Source: an uncultured Methylococcaceae bacterium
GTDB lineage: Bacteria; Pseudomonadota; Gammaproteobacteria; Methylococcales; Methylomonadaceae
Direction: 5' to 3'
Assembly: GCA_903945375.1 (NCBI GenBank)
Contig: CAJAVP010000086.1
Coordinates: 1 to 64,000 of the forward strand
Length of the DNA stretch: 64,000 nucleotides
The notes beneath the pieces were generated by a model. It did no database searches, was not told where the DNA came from, and saw nothing but the letters and a program-made list of their open reading frames with translations. Shown piece by piece: positions 11,134-19,940 of the stretch; positions within the stretch are counted from its first letter, which is position 1; each line of letters opens with the position of its first letter. A program made the position numbers and the translations under genes.

Positions 11134-11427
11134 GGCCAATAGTTCGGAAAGTTTTTAAACGTCTTACTAGAAACGATTTTAGAAAAAATGTCCAGTATTA
11201 CAAAAACACCAAAACTTTTTGATGCTATACCCTGAATAATTATAGGTTTCTAACATACCGTGCTAGGTATTTGTCAGATAAGATAAGGTGGATCAAACAG
11301 CACAAAAAATCATCAGGTAATGCCCCGTAAACGCAGTTTAATTTTTAACTCAAGTATTTTTAACATCTTATTCATGACGAATATGGGATAATTAAAGCAT
11401 TGTTTATTTTCAAGAGGGAATACCGTC
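11134..11427. promoter_or_regulatory. Divergent intergenic region acsA / cysM
   Basis: This 294-base, AT-rich gap separates two divergent genes and must hold both promoters. GATAAT occurs near 11388, upstream of cysM, but I found no well-spaced -35 partner. No riboswitch fold or long inverted repeat was recognised. For cysM the ribosome-binding site is AGAGGGAA, about 8 bases before its ATG. Confidence 0.45.
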
Positions 11428-12318
11428 ATGACTTATCCTACTATCGAATCCTTTGTTGGCAATACACCTTTGGTCAGGTTACAACGCTTGCCCGGCGAAA
11501 CCAATAACACCATCTTACTTAAATTAGAAGGCAACAACCCCGCAGGTTCAGTGAAAGACCGTCCCGCATTGAGCATGATTGCACAAGCTGAGGCTAGAGG
11601 AGATATTAAACCAGGCGATCGCTTAATTGAAGCCACTAGCGGCAATACCGGTATTGCGCTGGCAATGGCTGCGGCAATCAAGGGTTATCAAATGACCTTA
11701 ATCATGCCGGATAATATGAGTGAAGAACGTCGCGCATCCATGAAGGCTTATGGCGCTGAAATTATCCTAACACCCGCTGCTGGCAGTATGGAAGCAGCGA
11801 TTGATCTTGCCAAAAGTATGGAAGCGGATGGCAAAGGCAAAATACTCGATCAATTTAGTAATCCCGATAATCCACGCGCACATTATCTGGGAACCGGCCC
11901 TGAAATCTGGCGTGATACGCAGGGAAAAATCACCCATTTTGTCAGTGCTATGGGTACAACGGGTACGATTATGGGAACATCGAGATTTCTTAAAGAGCAA
12001 AACGCAGGCATTCAAATCATTGGCGTACAACCGCAAGGCGAATCAAAAATTCCTGGCATCCGTCGCTGGCCACAAGCCTATTTACCCAAGATTTACCAAG
12101 CGGAGCGAGTCGATCAAATTATTGAAGTCGAACAAATCGATGCTGAAAATACCACCCGCGCCTTAGCGGCTAGAGAAGGGATTTTTGCTGGCGTGTCAAC
12201 TGGCGGCGCAATTTATGCCGCGCTATCATTATCGACTGAATTGAATAATGCTGTCATTGTGGTGATTAACTGCGACCGTGGCGATCGTTATTTATCAACC
12301 GGCGTTTTTCCAGGCTAA
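11428..12318 (+). CDS. cysM: Cysteine synthase B (O-acetylserine sulfhydrylase)
   Basis: A PLP enzyme that makes cysteine from O-acetylserine and sulfide or thiosulfate. The 296 residues fit the shorter CysM branch rather than CysK. Visible motifs are NTPLVRL (12-18), the PLP lysine in NPAGSVKDRP (K43), the substrate-binding loop EATSGNTG (69-75), and a C-terminal GVSTGGAIYAAL glycine loop. It stands alone, upstream of rlmD with a 52-base gap. A strong AGAGGGAA precedes the ATG. Confidence 0.93.
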   Translation: MTYPTIESFVGNTPLVRLQRLPGETNNTILLKLEGNNPAGSVKDRPALSMIAQAEARGDIKPGDRLIEATSGNTGIALAMAAAIKGYQMTLIMPDNMSEERRASMKAYGAEIILTPAAGSMEAAIDLAKSMEADGKGKILDQFSNPDNPRAHYLGTGPEIWRDTQGKITHFVSAMGTTGTIMGTSRFLKEQNAGIQIIGVQPQGESKIPGIRRWPQAYLPKIYQAERVDQIIEVEQIDAENTTRALAAREGIFAGVSTGGAIYAALSLSTELNNAVIVVINCDRGDRYLSTGVFPG

Positions 12319-12370
12319 ACACATTAATCCTTATCACTTAATCATCCTAATGGAATTAGAAAAATAAAAA

Positions 12371-13714
12371 ATGTCTCGTACTCGTTCAAGAAGAAAACCA
12401 CTCCCCGATACTCCTATAAAAGTGACCATAAGCGCATTAGCCCATGATGGGCGCGGGGTCGCGCATGTCGATGGTAAAGTCATTTTTATTGATGAAGCCT
12501 TACCCGGCGAGGAGCTTGAATTTCTGTACACCGATATCCGTAAGGATTATGCAGAAGGCAAGATAGTCAATTTACTGAGTCGCAGTCCCCTTCGTGTTGA
12601 GGCGGCATGTCCGCATTATGGCGTGTGTGGCGGTTGTAGCTTTCAGCATGTTGCCCCTGAAGAGCAAATAAAAATCAAACAAGATTTACTCGTCGAACAA
12701 TTTAAACGCCTTGGCAAAGTTGAAATACCTGAAATATGGCCTCCATTGACTGGCCCTCATTGGGGCTATCGCCGCAAAGCACGTATGGGTGTTAAATACG
12801 TGGCCAAAAAAGACCGCGTGTTGGTTGGCTTTAGAGAAAGACGACATCCTTATTTGGCCGAAATCGACAGTTGTTTGGTCATGCACCCCAAAGTGGGAAC
12901 GCAATTATTGGCGTTGGGTGAATTAATTGGCGCGTTAAGCTTGCGCGATAAAATTCCGCAAATTGAAGTGGCAATTGGTGATGAGCAATGTGTATTAGCG
13001 ATTCGAGTCTTAGAACCCGCTAGCGAAGAAGATCAAGCTAAATTGCGGGCTTTTGCAAATACACATGAGATGAGTCTTTGTTTGCAAGCTAAAGGCCCTG
13101 ATACGATTACGCCATTGGAGGGCGAGCCAGAAATCATTCCAACTTATGCTTTGCCTAATCACGGTATTGAATTTAAATTTAGACCGGCTATGTTTACGCA
13201 AGTAAATTATGAAATCAATCGGCAAATGATTGATCGCGTGATTGAAACATTGGATTTAAATGGCAACGACTCGGTATTAGACTTATTTTGTGGCTTAGGT
13301 AATTTTACATTGCCTATGGCTAAAAAAGCAGGATTTGTCGTCGGTATAGAAGGGGATCAACCTTTAGTTAATCACGCCAAAGAAAATGCCAAGCATAATG
13401 GTATAAACAACGTAGAATTTTATGCGGCAGATTTAAGTAAAGATATCAGCGATCACGCTTGGGCAAATCGTAACTATACTAAAATTCTGCTCGATCCCTC
13501 CCGAGCTGGTGCCTCTGAAGTCCTACCTCATTTTAAAAAATGGCAGCCTGAACAAATTATTTATGTGTCGTGTAATCCTTCAACACTTGCGCGAGATGCC
13601 GGTATATTGGTTAATGAATTGGGTTATCAATTGGTTAAAGCAGGCGTGATGGATATGTTTCCACAAACCGGTCATGTTGAATCAATTGCCTTATTTACGA
13701 AAAAATTGAAATAA
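12371..13714 (+). CDS. rlmD: 23S rRNA (uracil(1939)-C5)-methyltransferase
   Basis: Methylates U1939 of 23S rRNA using SAM. The 447 residues show an N-terminal TRAM domain (about 12-70), a 4Fe-4S site with cysteines 80, 86 and 89 (CPHYGVCGGC) plus a later cysteine in DSCLVMHP, the SAM motif DLFCGLGNFTLP, and the C-terminal catalytic region YVSCNPSTLARD. All are intact. No clear Shine-Dalgarno precedes the ATG. The next gene, an ABC exporter, starts 80 bases downstream. Confidence 0.95.
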   Translation: MSRTRSRRKPLPDTPIKVTISALAHDGRGVAHVDGKVIFIDEALPGEELEFLYTDIRKDYAEGKIVNLLSRSPLRVEAACPHYGVCGGCSFQHVAPEEQIKIKQDLLVEQFKRLGKVEIPEIWPPLTGPHWGYRRKARMGVKYVAKKDRVLVGFRERRHPYLAEIDSCLVMHPKVGTQLLALGELIGALSLRDKIPQIEVAIGDEQCVLAIRVLEPASEEDQAKLRAFANTHEMSLCLQAKGPDTITPLEGEPEIIPTYALPNHGIEFKFRPAMFTQVNYEINRQMIDRVIETLDLNGNDSVLDLFCGLGNFTLPMAKKAGFVVGIEGDQPLVNHAKENAKHNGINNVEFYAADLSKDISDHAWANRNYTKILLDPSRAGASEVLPHFKKWQPEQIIYVSCNPSTLARDAGILVNELGYQLVKAGVMDMFPQTGHVESIALFTKKLK

Positions 13715-13794
13715 TTGTAAGGTGGGCAGCATTTTTCTGTCTCTCTTAATGACTCACAGTCTTTTTATAACACGCTGCTCAATTAGGATACATT

Positions 13795-15405
13795 ATGAAA
13801 CTATTCCATTTTTTTAGAAAAGAAAGTCGTCCACCTAAATCGCAAATATTTTTCACAGCTATCGTATCCGGATTAGCCAACGGTTATCTGTTGATGATCA
13901 TTAATAGCGCGGCAGAAGCCGTTAATAAAAGTGATGAAATTCAATTTAATAATTTAATATTATTTTTTGCTGATCTCCTTTTATTGCTTTACACCAAACA
14001 ATATTCATTAAAACAAGCAACGGTGATTGCGGAAAATGCAATCAATCGCGTCAGAATGCGCGTTACCGATAAATTACGTCGCACGGAATTAGCGTATATC
14101 GAAACGACCGGACATGCGGATATTTATACTCGAATTACCCAAGATACCAGTTTAGTTTCTGAATCAGCCATTATCCTTATTAATGCGTGTCAGCAATTAA
14201 TTGTTGTGGTGGTCTGTTTAGTGTATATCGCCTGGCTCTCTATTCCCGGTTTTCTTATTACGGTTTCCGTATTGGGTTTTGCGGTTGTCATGTATCTGTA
14301 TAATTCAAAACATATCGGCAATAATTTGCATAAAGTTTCTGTCAAGGAATCAGAGTTTTTTAATGGCATTGATAGCATTTTAGCCGGTTTTAAAGAAATA
14401 AAAATAAACCGTAATAAAAATGATGCCTTATTTTCGCATATAGAAACTATTTCTGAAGAAACAAAAGACATAAAAATTTCTACTGGTTTAAATTTCGTTA
14501 TTGAATTGATGTTTGCCCAAACTTCATTTTTTATTTTATGTGCGGCAATTATCTTTGCTTTACCTGTTTTAAGCCCAACTTTTCTAGGACAAATTGTCGG
14601 CATTACCGTCGCGGTACTCTTTTTATTCGGGCCATTAAGCATGGTAGTCGGTGCAGTGCCGATGTTTATACGGGCGAATGTGGCGGTAGAGAATATTTAT
14701 CGATTAGAAGAGGATATTGATGCCGCCAGTAAAGATTGGCAGGATATTGAAACACAAGCCCCTGATTTTGAATCATTAGAGTTATCACAAATTCGTTTTC
14801 GATACCCTGAACATAATCAAGGTAGCGGTTTCGGGGTTGGCCCAATTGATTTAAAGATTAATAAGGGCGATATTTTATTTATTGTCGGGGGTAATGGCAG
14901 TGGTAAATCGACTTTAATTAAACTACTAACCGGTTTGTATTATCCTTTATCAGGGAATATTTATATTAATAATAAGCCATTAGCTACCGATGATTACGCA
15001 CATTATCGTGAATTGTTTTCCTCAATTTTTGCGGATTTTCATTTATTTGAAAATCTTTATGGGGTTGGCGAAGTAGATCAAAACCAAGTCGATGCTTTAT
15101 TGAGAACAATGGATTTAGAAAAGAAAACGACGTTTAAAAATAAAGCATTTTCTAATACTGATTTGTCAACAGGGCAAAAAAAGCGTTTGGCTTATATTGC
15201 TTCAGTATTGGAAGATAAACAGATTTATGTCTTCGATGAATGGGCGGCAGATCAAGACCCAGAATTTCGAAAATATTTCTATGAAGTCTTATTACAAGAT
15301 TTAAAAAAGAAAGGTAAAACTGTTATAGCCGTTAGCCATGATGATCGCTATTTCTCAGCGGCCGATAAAGTCATCAAATTAGAATATGGCAGTATTACTA
15401 AATAA
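13795..15405 (+). CDS. Cyclic-peptide-type ABC exporter (membrane and ATPase domains fused)
   Basis: A 536-residue half-transporter. Residues 1-310 hold about six membrane segments and residues 330-536 the ATPase, with Walker A GGNGSGKSTL (about 365), signature LSTGQKKR (about 456) and Walker B IYVFDEWAADQDP (about 477). The D-E-W-A-A-D-Q sequence and the LSTGQ signature are typical of the SyrD/PvdE/YojI group, which exports cyclic or lasso peptides and siderophore precursors. No peptide synthetase, precursor peptide or maturation enzyme is adjacent, so the cargo is unknown. AGGA lies 6 bases before the ATG. The gene is more AT-rich than its neighbours, a mild sign of transfer. Confidence 0.87.
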   Translation: MKLFHFFRKESRPPKSQIFFTAIVSGLANGYLLMIINSAAEAVNKSDEIQFNNLILFFADLLLLLYTKQYSLKQATVIAENAINRVRMRVTDKLRRTELAYIETTGHADIYTRITQDTSLVSESAIILINACQQLIVVVVCLVYIAWLSIPGFLITVSVLGFAVVMYLYNSKHIGNNLHKVSVKESEFFNGIDSILAGFKEIKINRNKNDALFSHIETISEETKDIKISTGLNFVIELMFAQTSFFILCAAIIFALPVLSPTFLGQIVGITVAVLFLFGPLSMVVGAVPMFIRANVAVENIYRLEEDIDAASKDWQDIETQAPDFESLELSQIRFRYPEHNQGSGFGVGPIDLKINKGDILFIVGGNGSGKSTLIKLLTGLYYPLSGNIYINNKPLATDDYAHYRELFSSIFADFHLFENLYGVGEVDQNQVDALLRTMDLEKKTTFKNKAFSNTDLSTGQKKRLAYIASVLEDKQIYVFDEWAADQDPEFRKYFYEVLLQDLKKKGKTVIAVSHDDRYFSAADKVIKLEYGSITK

Positions 15406-15441
15406 CAATGTTATTGATAGATAAATTATATTAACGACTTT

Positions 15442-15470
15442 GGTGCAATACGCCTAGAGGCTATTGCACC
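15442..15470. terminator. Hairpin between ABC exporter and rsmA
   Basis: GGTGCAATA (15442-15450) pairs with TATTGCACC (15462-15470), and GCCT/AGGC inside extends the stem to 13 pairs with one bulged C. It lies where two genes converge and overlaps the last bases of rsmA. No T-run follows. The right arm runs on into CCTACGC, recalling the ends of repeat family A. Confidence 0.55.
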
Positions 15471-16260
15471 CTACGCTAGATGTATGAGTTAACAGTTGCG
15501 CTAAATGAGCAAAATCACTAAGTGAGAGCGTTTCTGCTCTAGCGGATGGATCGATATTGACCGCGCTAATCTGCTCTTCAGTGAAGAGTTTGCTGAGTGA
15601 GTTACGCAAGGTTTTACGGCGTTGCGAGAAGGCATTTGTAACAACTTGGTTTAATAGTGCCACATTGTCAATATGCACCGGCGGTTCTGTATGTGGCACT
15701 AAGCGCACAATGGCCGACATGACTTTAGGTATGGGTTCAAAACTTTCGGGCGGTACATCAAACAAACATTCCGTTGAGCAATAATACTGCATCATGATAC
15801 TCAGTCTGCCGTATTGCTTACAGCCCGGCTGGGCACAGAGACGATCGACGACTTCTTTTTGTAGCATAAAGTGCATGTCTTGGATGCAGTGCGCGTTTTC
15901 CAGTAAATGAAACATTAATGGCGTGGAAATGTTGTACGGTAAGTTGCCAATAATGCGTAGTTTTTGGCTATCTGTGGCAAGCGATGCAAAATCAAAGCGA
16001 AGTGCATCGCCACTGTGAATCGTTAAATGTGCGTAGGCTTGAAATTTGTTGCTTAAAAAAGCGACCAAATCCCGATCCAGTTCAACCACATCAAGGCGAA
16101 GCCCTTGGTTTAATAAAGGTTGGGTCAATGCGCCCAGTCCTGGGCCTATTTCTACCCAATGCTCATCGGTATGGCTTTGCAAGCTGGAGAGAATCGTTTG
16201 AATAATAGAGTGATCATGCAGAAAATTCTGACCAAAACGTTTGCGGGCAATATGTGACAT
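15454..16260 (-). CDS. rsmA: 16S rRNA (adenine(1518)-N6/adenine(1519)-N6)-dimethyltransferase
   Basis: Also known as KsgA. It dimethylates two adjacent adenines near the 3' end of 16S rRNA during small-subunit assembly. The 268 residues are of normal length. Motifs include the N-terminal RKRFGQNFL (7-15), SAM motif I EIGPGLGALT (37-46), and the catalytic NLPYNIS (106-112). It follows pdxA with a 2-base gap, the widespread pdxA-rsmA order. Confidence 0.97.
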   Translation of the reverse strand: MSHIARKRFGQNFLHDHSIIQTILSSLQSHTDEHWVEIGPGLGALTQPLLNQGLRLDVVELDRDLVAFLSNKFQAYAHLTIHSGDALRFDFASLATDSQKLRIIGNLPYNISTPLMFHLLENAHCIQDMHFMLQKEVVDRLCAQPGCKQYGRLSIMMQYYCSTECLFDVPPESFEPIPKVMSAIVRLVPHTEPPVHIDNVALLNQVVTNAFSQRRKTLRNSLSKLFTEEQISAVNIDPSARAETLSLSDFAHLAQLLTHTSSVGCNSL

Positions 16261-16262
16261 GG

Positions 16263-17267
16263 TTAGAGGCTCGAGTGGGGGCGATAAGACATCATGGTCA
16301 ATGCCGTTTCTAGGGCAAGTTGTAAGCTACTGACATTGGCTTTGCCGGTGCCGGCTAAATCCAGTGCGGTGCCGTGATCGACCGATGTGCGAATAATCGG
16401 CAGTCCTAAGGTGATATTGACCGCTTGCCCGAAGCCTTTGTGTTTTAACACGGGTAAGCCTTGGTCATGATACATCGCTAAAACAGCATCAGCGGTTGCT
16501 AGGTATTTGGGCGTAAACAAAGTATCCGCCGGTAAAGGGCCTATGAGGTCTAAGCCCTGTTCACGGAAATGAGCTAATACGGGTTCGATTATTTCGATTT
16601 CTTCGCGTCCTAAATGACCACTTTCACCGGCATGGGGATTTAATCCGCAGACTAAGATTTTGGGTTGAGATAAATGAAAGCGTGTACGTAGATCGTGATC
16701 GAGAATCTCAATGATCGTTCGCAAACGGGTGGCGGTGATTGCCGGACTGACCTCGGCTAAAGGCAAATGATTGGTGACTAAGGCCACACGGAGACCGGCG
16801 GTGGCTAACATCATGACCGGATATCCGCCAGTGATGTCGGCAATGTATTCCGTGTGACCGCTAAAGGCAAAGCCGGCTTCGTTAATAATGGCTTTATGCA
16901 CAGGGCCTGTCACCATTGCCGCAAATGTTCCATCCAAACAGCCGGTGCTGGCGCGAGCGATGGTGTTTAAAACATAAGCACTGTTGGCCGCATTCAATTG
17001 ACCGGTTTGTGTCGGTTCGGCCAGTTCAATAGGTAAAACCATCAGTTGACCGGCCGGTTTAGAACGTGCGGGGAGCTGGCTATCAAAGCTGCGGATGTTG
17101 AGCGGCAAACCTAATACTTGGGCGCGTTGTTTGAGCAGGCTAGGGCTGGCAATAACGACGGGTTCATAATCTAATGTGGCTTGTGCTAATTGTATGCACA
17201 GGTCAGGGCCTATGCCCGCTGGTTCTCCGGCGGTTAAGGCGAGGCGGGGAATACGCTCAATGCTCAT
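16263..17267 (-). CDS. pdxA: 4-hydroxythreonine-4-phosphate dehydrogenase
   Basis: Oxidises 4-phosphohydroxy-threonine in the DXP-dependent pyridoxal phosphate pathway. The 334 residues include the N-terminal TAGEPAGIGPDL (12-23) and the metal-binding histidines in SGHTEYIAD (H138), NPHAGESG (about 210) and YHDQGLPVLK (about 267). It is transcribed directly into rsmA, with which it forms an operon. Confidence 0.96.
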   Translation of the reverse strand: MSIERIPRLALTAGEPAGIGPDLCIQLAQATLDYEPVVIASPSLLKQRAQVLGLPLNIRSFDSQLPARSKPAGQLMVLPIELAEPTQTGQLNAANSAYVLNTIARASTGCLDGTFAAMVTGPVHKAIINEAGFAFSGHTEYIADITGGYPVMMLATAGLRVALVTNHLPLAEVSPAITATRLRTIIEILDHDLRTRFHLSQPKILVCGLNPHAGESGHLGREEIEIIEPVLAHFREQGLDLIGPLPADTLFTPKYLATADAVLAMYHDQGLPVLKHKGFGQAVNITLGLPIIRTSVDHGTALDLAGTGKANVSSLQLALETALTMMSYRPHSSL

Positions 17268-17420
17268 GGTTTGCTGGTCTAGTTGAGGGTTAATTTATAG
17301 TACAGTGATAAAGGCTTTATTCGGGGCTGACTAACGCACTGGATTATGAAAAACATAGTATCATCACTGATCGTTTCTATCAGAAAAAATAACTCAAGAA
17401 CAACCCATAGGTTAAATCGC

Positions 17421-17870
17421 ATGAAGGTATTTAATAAAGCACATCGTACACGTCAGTGTCTGTTTGTCATGTTACTCTTGCTGCCGGTTATCAGTGGCGC
17501 GGTGGAAAGCTCGACAACAGTCCACGTGACTGAATTGCTTAAAACGACTGGCAGTTGGAATGGTGCACCTTTAGTTTATCCCAGTGGTATTGCTGAAGTG
17601 ACGGGCATGTTGGTTGAAATTGCGCCAGGTGGCGAAACCGGCTGGCATTTGCATCCAGTCCCCTCATTTGGCGTTATCTTGGAGGGTGATCTTCAGGTGC
17701 AATTACGCAGTGGTGAGAACAAGGTTTTTAGTGCAGGAACGGCGATTTCAGAAGTCGTCAATACCGAGCATAACGGTCGTAATATTGGGCAGATACCGGT
17801 CAAGATTGCCGTGTTTTATGTCGGTGTCGTTGGAAAAAAAACGACGGTCAGAGATGAGAGTAAGCCGTAA
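17421..17870 (+). CDS. Exported cupin-domain protein
   Basis: From the ATG at 17421 the protein has 149 residues and begins with a signal peptide (positive stretch KAHRTRQ, hydrophobic LFVMLLLLPVISG). A cupin barrel follows with GWHLHPVPSFGVILEGD, the expected H-x-H metal pair, and a second half ending KIAVFYVG. The frame is open back to an ATG at 17346, but the internal start places the signal sequence correctly. Its role is unknown. It converges with bamE across a strong hairpin. Confidence 0.72.
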   Translation: MKVFNKAHRTRQCLFVMLLLLPVISGAVESSTTVHVTELLKTTGSWNGAPLVYPSGIAEVTGMLVEIAPGGETGWHLHPVPSFGVILEGDLQVQLRSGENKVFSAGTAISEVVNTEHNGRNIGQIPVKIAVFYVGVVGKKTTVRDESKP

Positions 17871-17895
17871 GCGACCGAGCGGGATAGCTTATTAT

Positions 17896-17927
17896 TTGGA
17901 GTCAAAAAGCATGATTTTTGACTCCAA
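17896..17927. terminator. Strong bidirectional hairpin after exported cupin
   Basis: TTGGAGTCAAAAA (17896-17908) pairs perfectly with TTTTTGACTCCAA (17915-17927) around a 6-base loop GCATGA, a 13-bp stem between two converging genes. A and T runs inside the stem make it suited to both strands. The same core, CAAAAA-CATGA-TTTTTG, recurs at 32216-32233. Confidence 0.75.
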
Positions 17928-17975
17928 TACACATTAAAGCTATGCGTCGCATAGACGACTCAACAGCATTGACCC

Positions 17976-18479
17976 TTAGTGTGGTGCATCATCATCTCTA
18001 GGTTTGGATTTTAGGTTGGAGGACTCTTTACTGTCACTGCCATAGCTGAATAGACTGGATACTTTTTCCAACATAGTACGATCCAGTGAACGCTTAGGAA
18101 CGTCAACGGTGGTTTCATTTTGAGCACTTGTGATAGAGACCGCATTGGGTTTTAAATCACCTTGAATGCCAATAAGCAGATCATTTTCAAAGATTAAAGT
18201 CATTCTTTTTTGTACGCGATCCTTGCCACTGATTTGATCGGAATAAACATAATCCCAGCGTTTAGGATGAAAAGCATCAATGAGCATGGGCGAACCCATC
18301 ACATAAAGCACTTGGCGTTTGTTCATGCCGGGCTTTAATTGATCGACCATCGCTTGGTCAACAATATTGCCTTGCTGAATTTCTAGCGAATAAACGCCAG
18401 GTAGATTGTTGAGAACAGGAGAACAAGCCGCAAGTAGGAGACTTGCGGTTAAGGATAAAGTAAGAGGCAGCGTCTTCAT
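17976..18479 (-). CDS. bamE: Outer membrane assembly lipoprotein BamE (SmpA/OmlA)
   Basis: A lipoprotein of the BAM complex that inserts beta-barrel proteins in the outer membrane. The 167-residue product has a lipoprotein signal ending in LLLAAC (lipidated C19), then the BamE core: LEIQQGN, DQLKPGMNKRQVLYVMGSP and the W-D-Y-x-Y element. The C-terminal 50 residues are polar and family-variable. The fur gene often found divergent from bamE is not here. Confidence 0.93.
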   Translation of the reverse strand: MKTLPLTLSLTASLLLAACSPVLNNLPGVYSLEIQQGNIVDQAMVDQLKPGMNKRQVLYVMGSPMLIDAFHPKRWDYVYSDQISGKDRVQKRMTLIFENDLLIGIQGDLKPNAVSITSAQNETTVDVPKRSLDRTMLEKVSSLFSYGSDSKESSNLKSKPRDDDAPH

Positions 18480-18834
18480 GGGCGAGTTGCAGTGATTAAA
18501 AATAAAAAAATCATACAGGATTTTGAAAGGATATCCTATAAACTGTTATACGTCAGTATTCTAAATAATGTCATGGTCTGTTATTCATAAAAAAAGGCTA
18601 ATCGTTAGCCCACTTTTTAAAGTTGATCAGACGATCATCCACCCCAATACCGCTTGCTCCCAAGCGCTGGCTTCCTGTCTATTGGTTCGTGAAGCTTGAA
18701 GCTTCGTGGGGCACATTCCCAAGGCAGCGCTAGTGAGAAGTGATAGGGTTGAGTTGGCTTATAGAGATCAACGGTAGCGACAATTGTGCTTGAAAGCGTT
18801 TCTAATAAATAAAATATCCAAAATGAGGTTGAAG
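18480..18834. other. Divergent gap bamE / glk
   Basis: A 355-base gap between divergent genes. It contains a short hairpin (GGCTAA, loop TCG, TTAGCC at 18596-18610) flanked by an A-run on the left and a T-run on the right, which would read as a small terminator on both strands. It also holds a palindromic stretch with two AAGCTT sites near 18690. Open frames in this gap carry no recognisable protein. No promoter is clear. Confidence 0.4.
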
Positions 18835-19854
18835 ATGAGATTAGCAGGTGATATTGGTGGGACAAAAACCTTATTATCCCTTTTTGAGGCTCGGTCTGAT
18901 GGGCGTTGGCATTGTCAACATGAGCAAGTATTTGCCAGTCAGGCATTTGCTCATTTTGAAGACATTTTAACAGCGTTTCTACCCGCAGATAGCGATATAA
19001 GTAGTGCTTGTTTTGGTGTGGCAGGGCCGGTCGTTAACCAACGTTGTCAGGCGACCAACTTACCTTGGTTGATTGATACTGCGGACTTACAGCAACGTTT
19101 GGGTACGTCGCAAGTGAAATTACTTAATGATCTGGAAGCGATGGCAATGGGAATGTTGTGTTTGCCCGAACAGGATTTGCTGGAACTGAATCCTAATGCC
19201 CAAGCACAAACCGGTAATATCGCCGTGCTGGCGGCGGGTACAGGATTAGGTGAGGCCATTCTATATTGGGATGGTAAGCAACATCAGCCAATAGCCACGG
19301 AGGGTGGACATTGTGACTTTGCTCCGCAAACGGCTCAGCAAGATAGACTATTGTGTTTTTTGAGATCGCTATATCCTGATCATGTCAGTAATGAGCGTGT
19401 TATTTCGGGTATGGGAATTGGTCATTTATACGATTTTCTTTGTCAGGATAATTTTGCTCCCGTTTGCTTGGCGGTTTCGACCTACGATGCCGAACACGCC
19501 GAAGGGGATCGAAATGAGCTGATTACTCAGTTAGGCATTAACGGTGCTGACCCGCTTTGTACAGAAGTGGTCAGATTGTTTGTTGAGCTTTATGGCGCGG
19601 AGGCGGGCAATCTGGCGTTGAAATCCTTGGCAACCGGCGGCGTGTTTATTGGTGGCGGTATTGCTCCTAAGTTGTTGTCGGCGTTACAGGCCGGTGGATT
19701 TATGAATGCCTTTTGCGCTAAAGGTCGGTTTTTTCCTTTGCTTAATAACGTGTCAGTCAAAGTCGCCTTAAATCCACGTACGCCCGTGTTGGGTGCGCTG
19801 AGTTATTTTGCACGAACCGTGCAGGAACAAGACCGCATTTTGGAATGCGCCTAA
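18835..19854 (+). CDS. glk: Glucokinase
   Basis: Phosphorylates glucose with ATP. From the ATG at 18835 it has 339 residues and opens with the phosphate-binding DIGGTKT (6-12). It then shows CFGVAGPV, LLNDLEAMAMG, AAGTGLGEAIL, and EGGHCDFAP, the pattern of the Glk family rather than ROK kinases. GAGG six bases before this ATG decides the start; the frame is open from a TTG at 18784 and another ATG at 18823. A C-terminal GGVFIGGGIAPKLL is intact. Confidence 0.92.
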   Translation: MRLAGDIGGTKTLLSLFEARSDGRWHCQHEQVFASQAFAHFEDILTAFLPADSDISSACFGVAGPVVNQRCQATNLPWLIDTADLQQRLGTSQVKLLNDLEAMAMGMLCLPEQDLLELNPNAQAQTGNIAVLAAGTGLGEAILYWDGKQHQPIATEGGHCDFAPQTAQQDRLLCFLRSLYPDHVSNERVISGMGIGHLYDFLCQDNFAPVCLAVSTYDAEHAEGDRNELITQLGINGADPLCTEVVRLFVELYGAEAGNLALKSLATGGVFIGGGIAPKLLSALQAGGFMNAFCAKGRFFPLLNNVSVKVALNPRTPVLGALSYFARTVQEQDRILECA

Positions 19855-19940
19855 CATGATGATGTTTTTATACAAGACACGCTAGGCCCTGAACTTTATT
19901 ATTTAAAAATACAGCCCATTAAAGGCATAAGGAAAAAAAC

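Noticed and set aside
11134-11427. Riboswitch or T-box upstream of cysM
   Set aside because: No conserved stem pattern or terminator-antiterminator pair was visible.
14190-14642. 150-codon minus-strand frame within the ABC exporter
   Set aside because: Antisense to membrane-segment coding and rich in K, T and I as expected from the complement; no domain.
18635-18946. 103-codon minus-strand frame upstream of and overlapping glk
   Set aside because: It overlaps the start of glk and has no similarity or ribosome-binding site.
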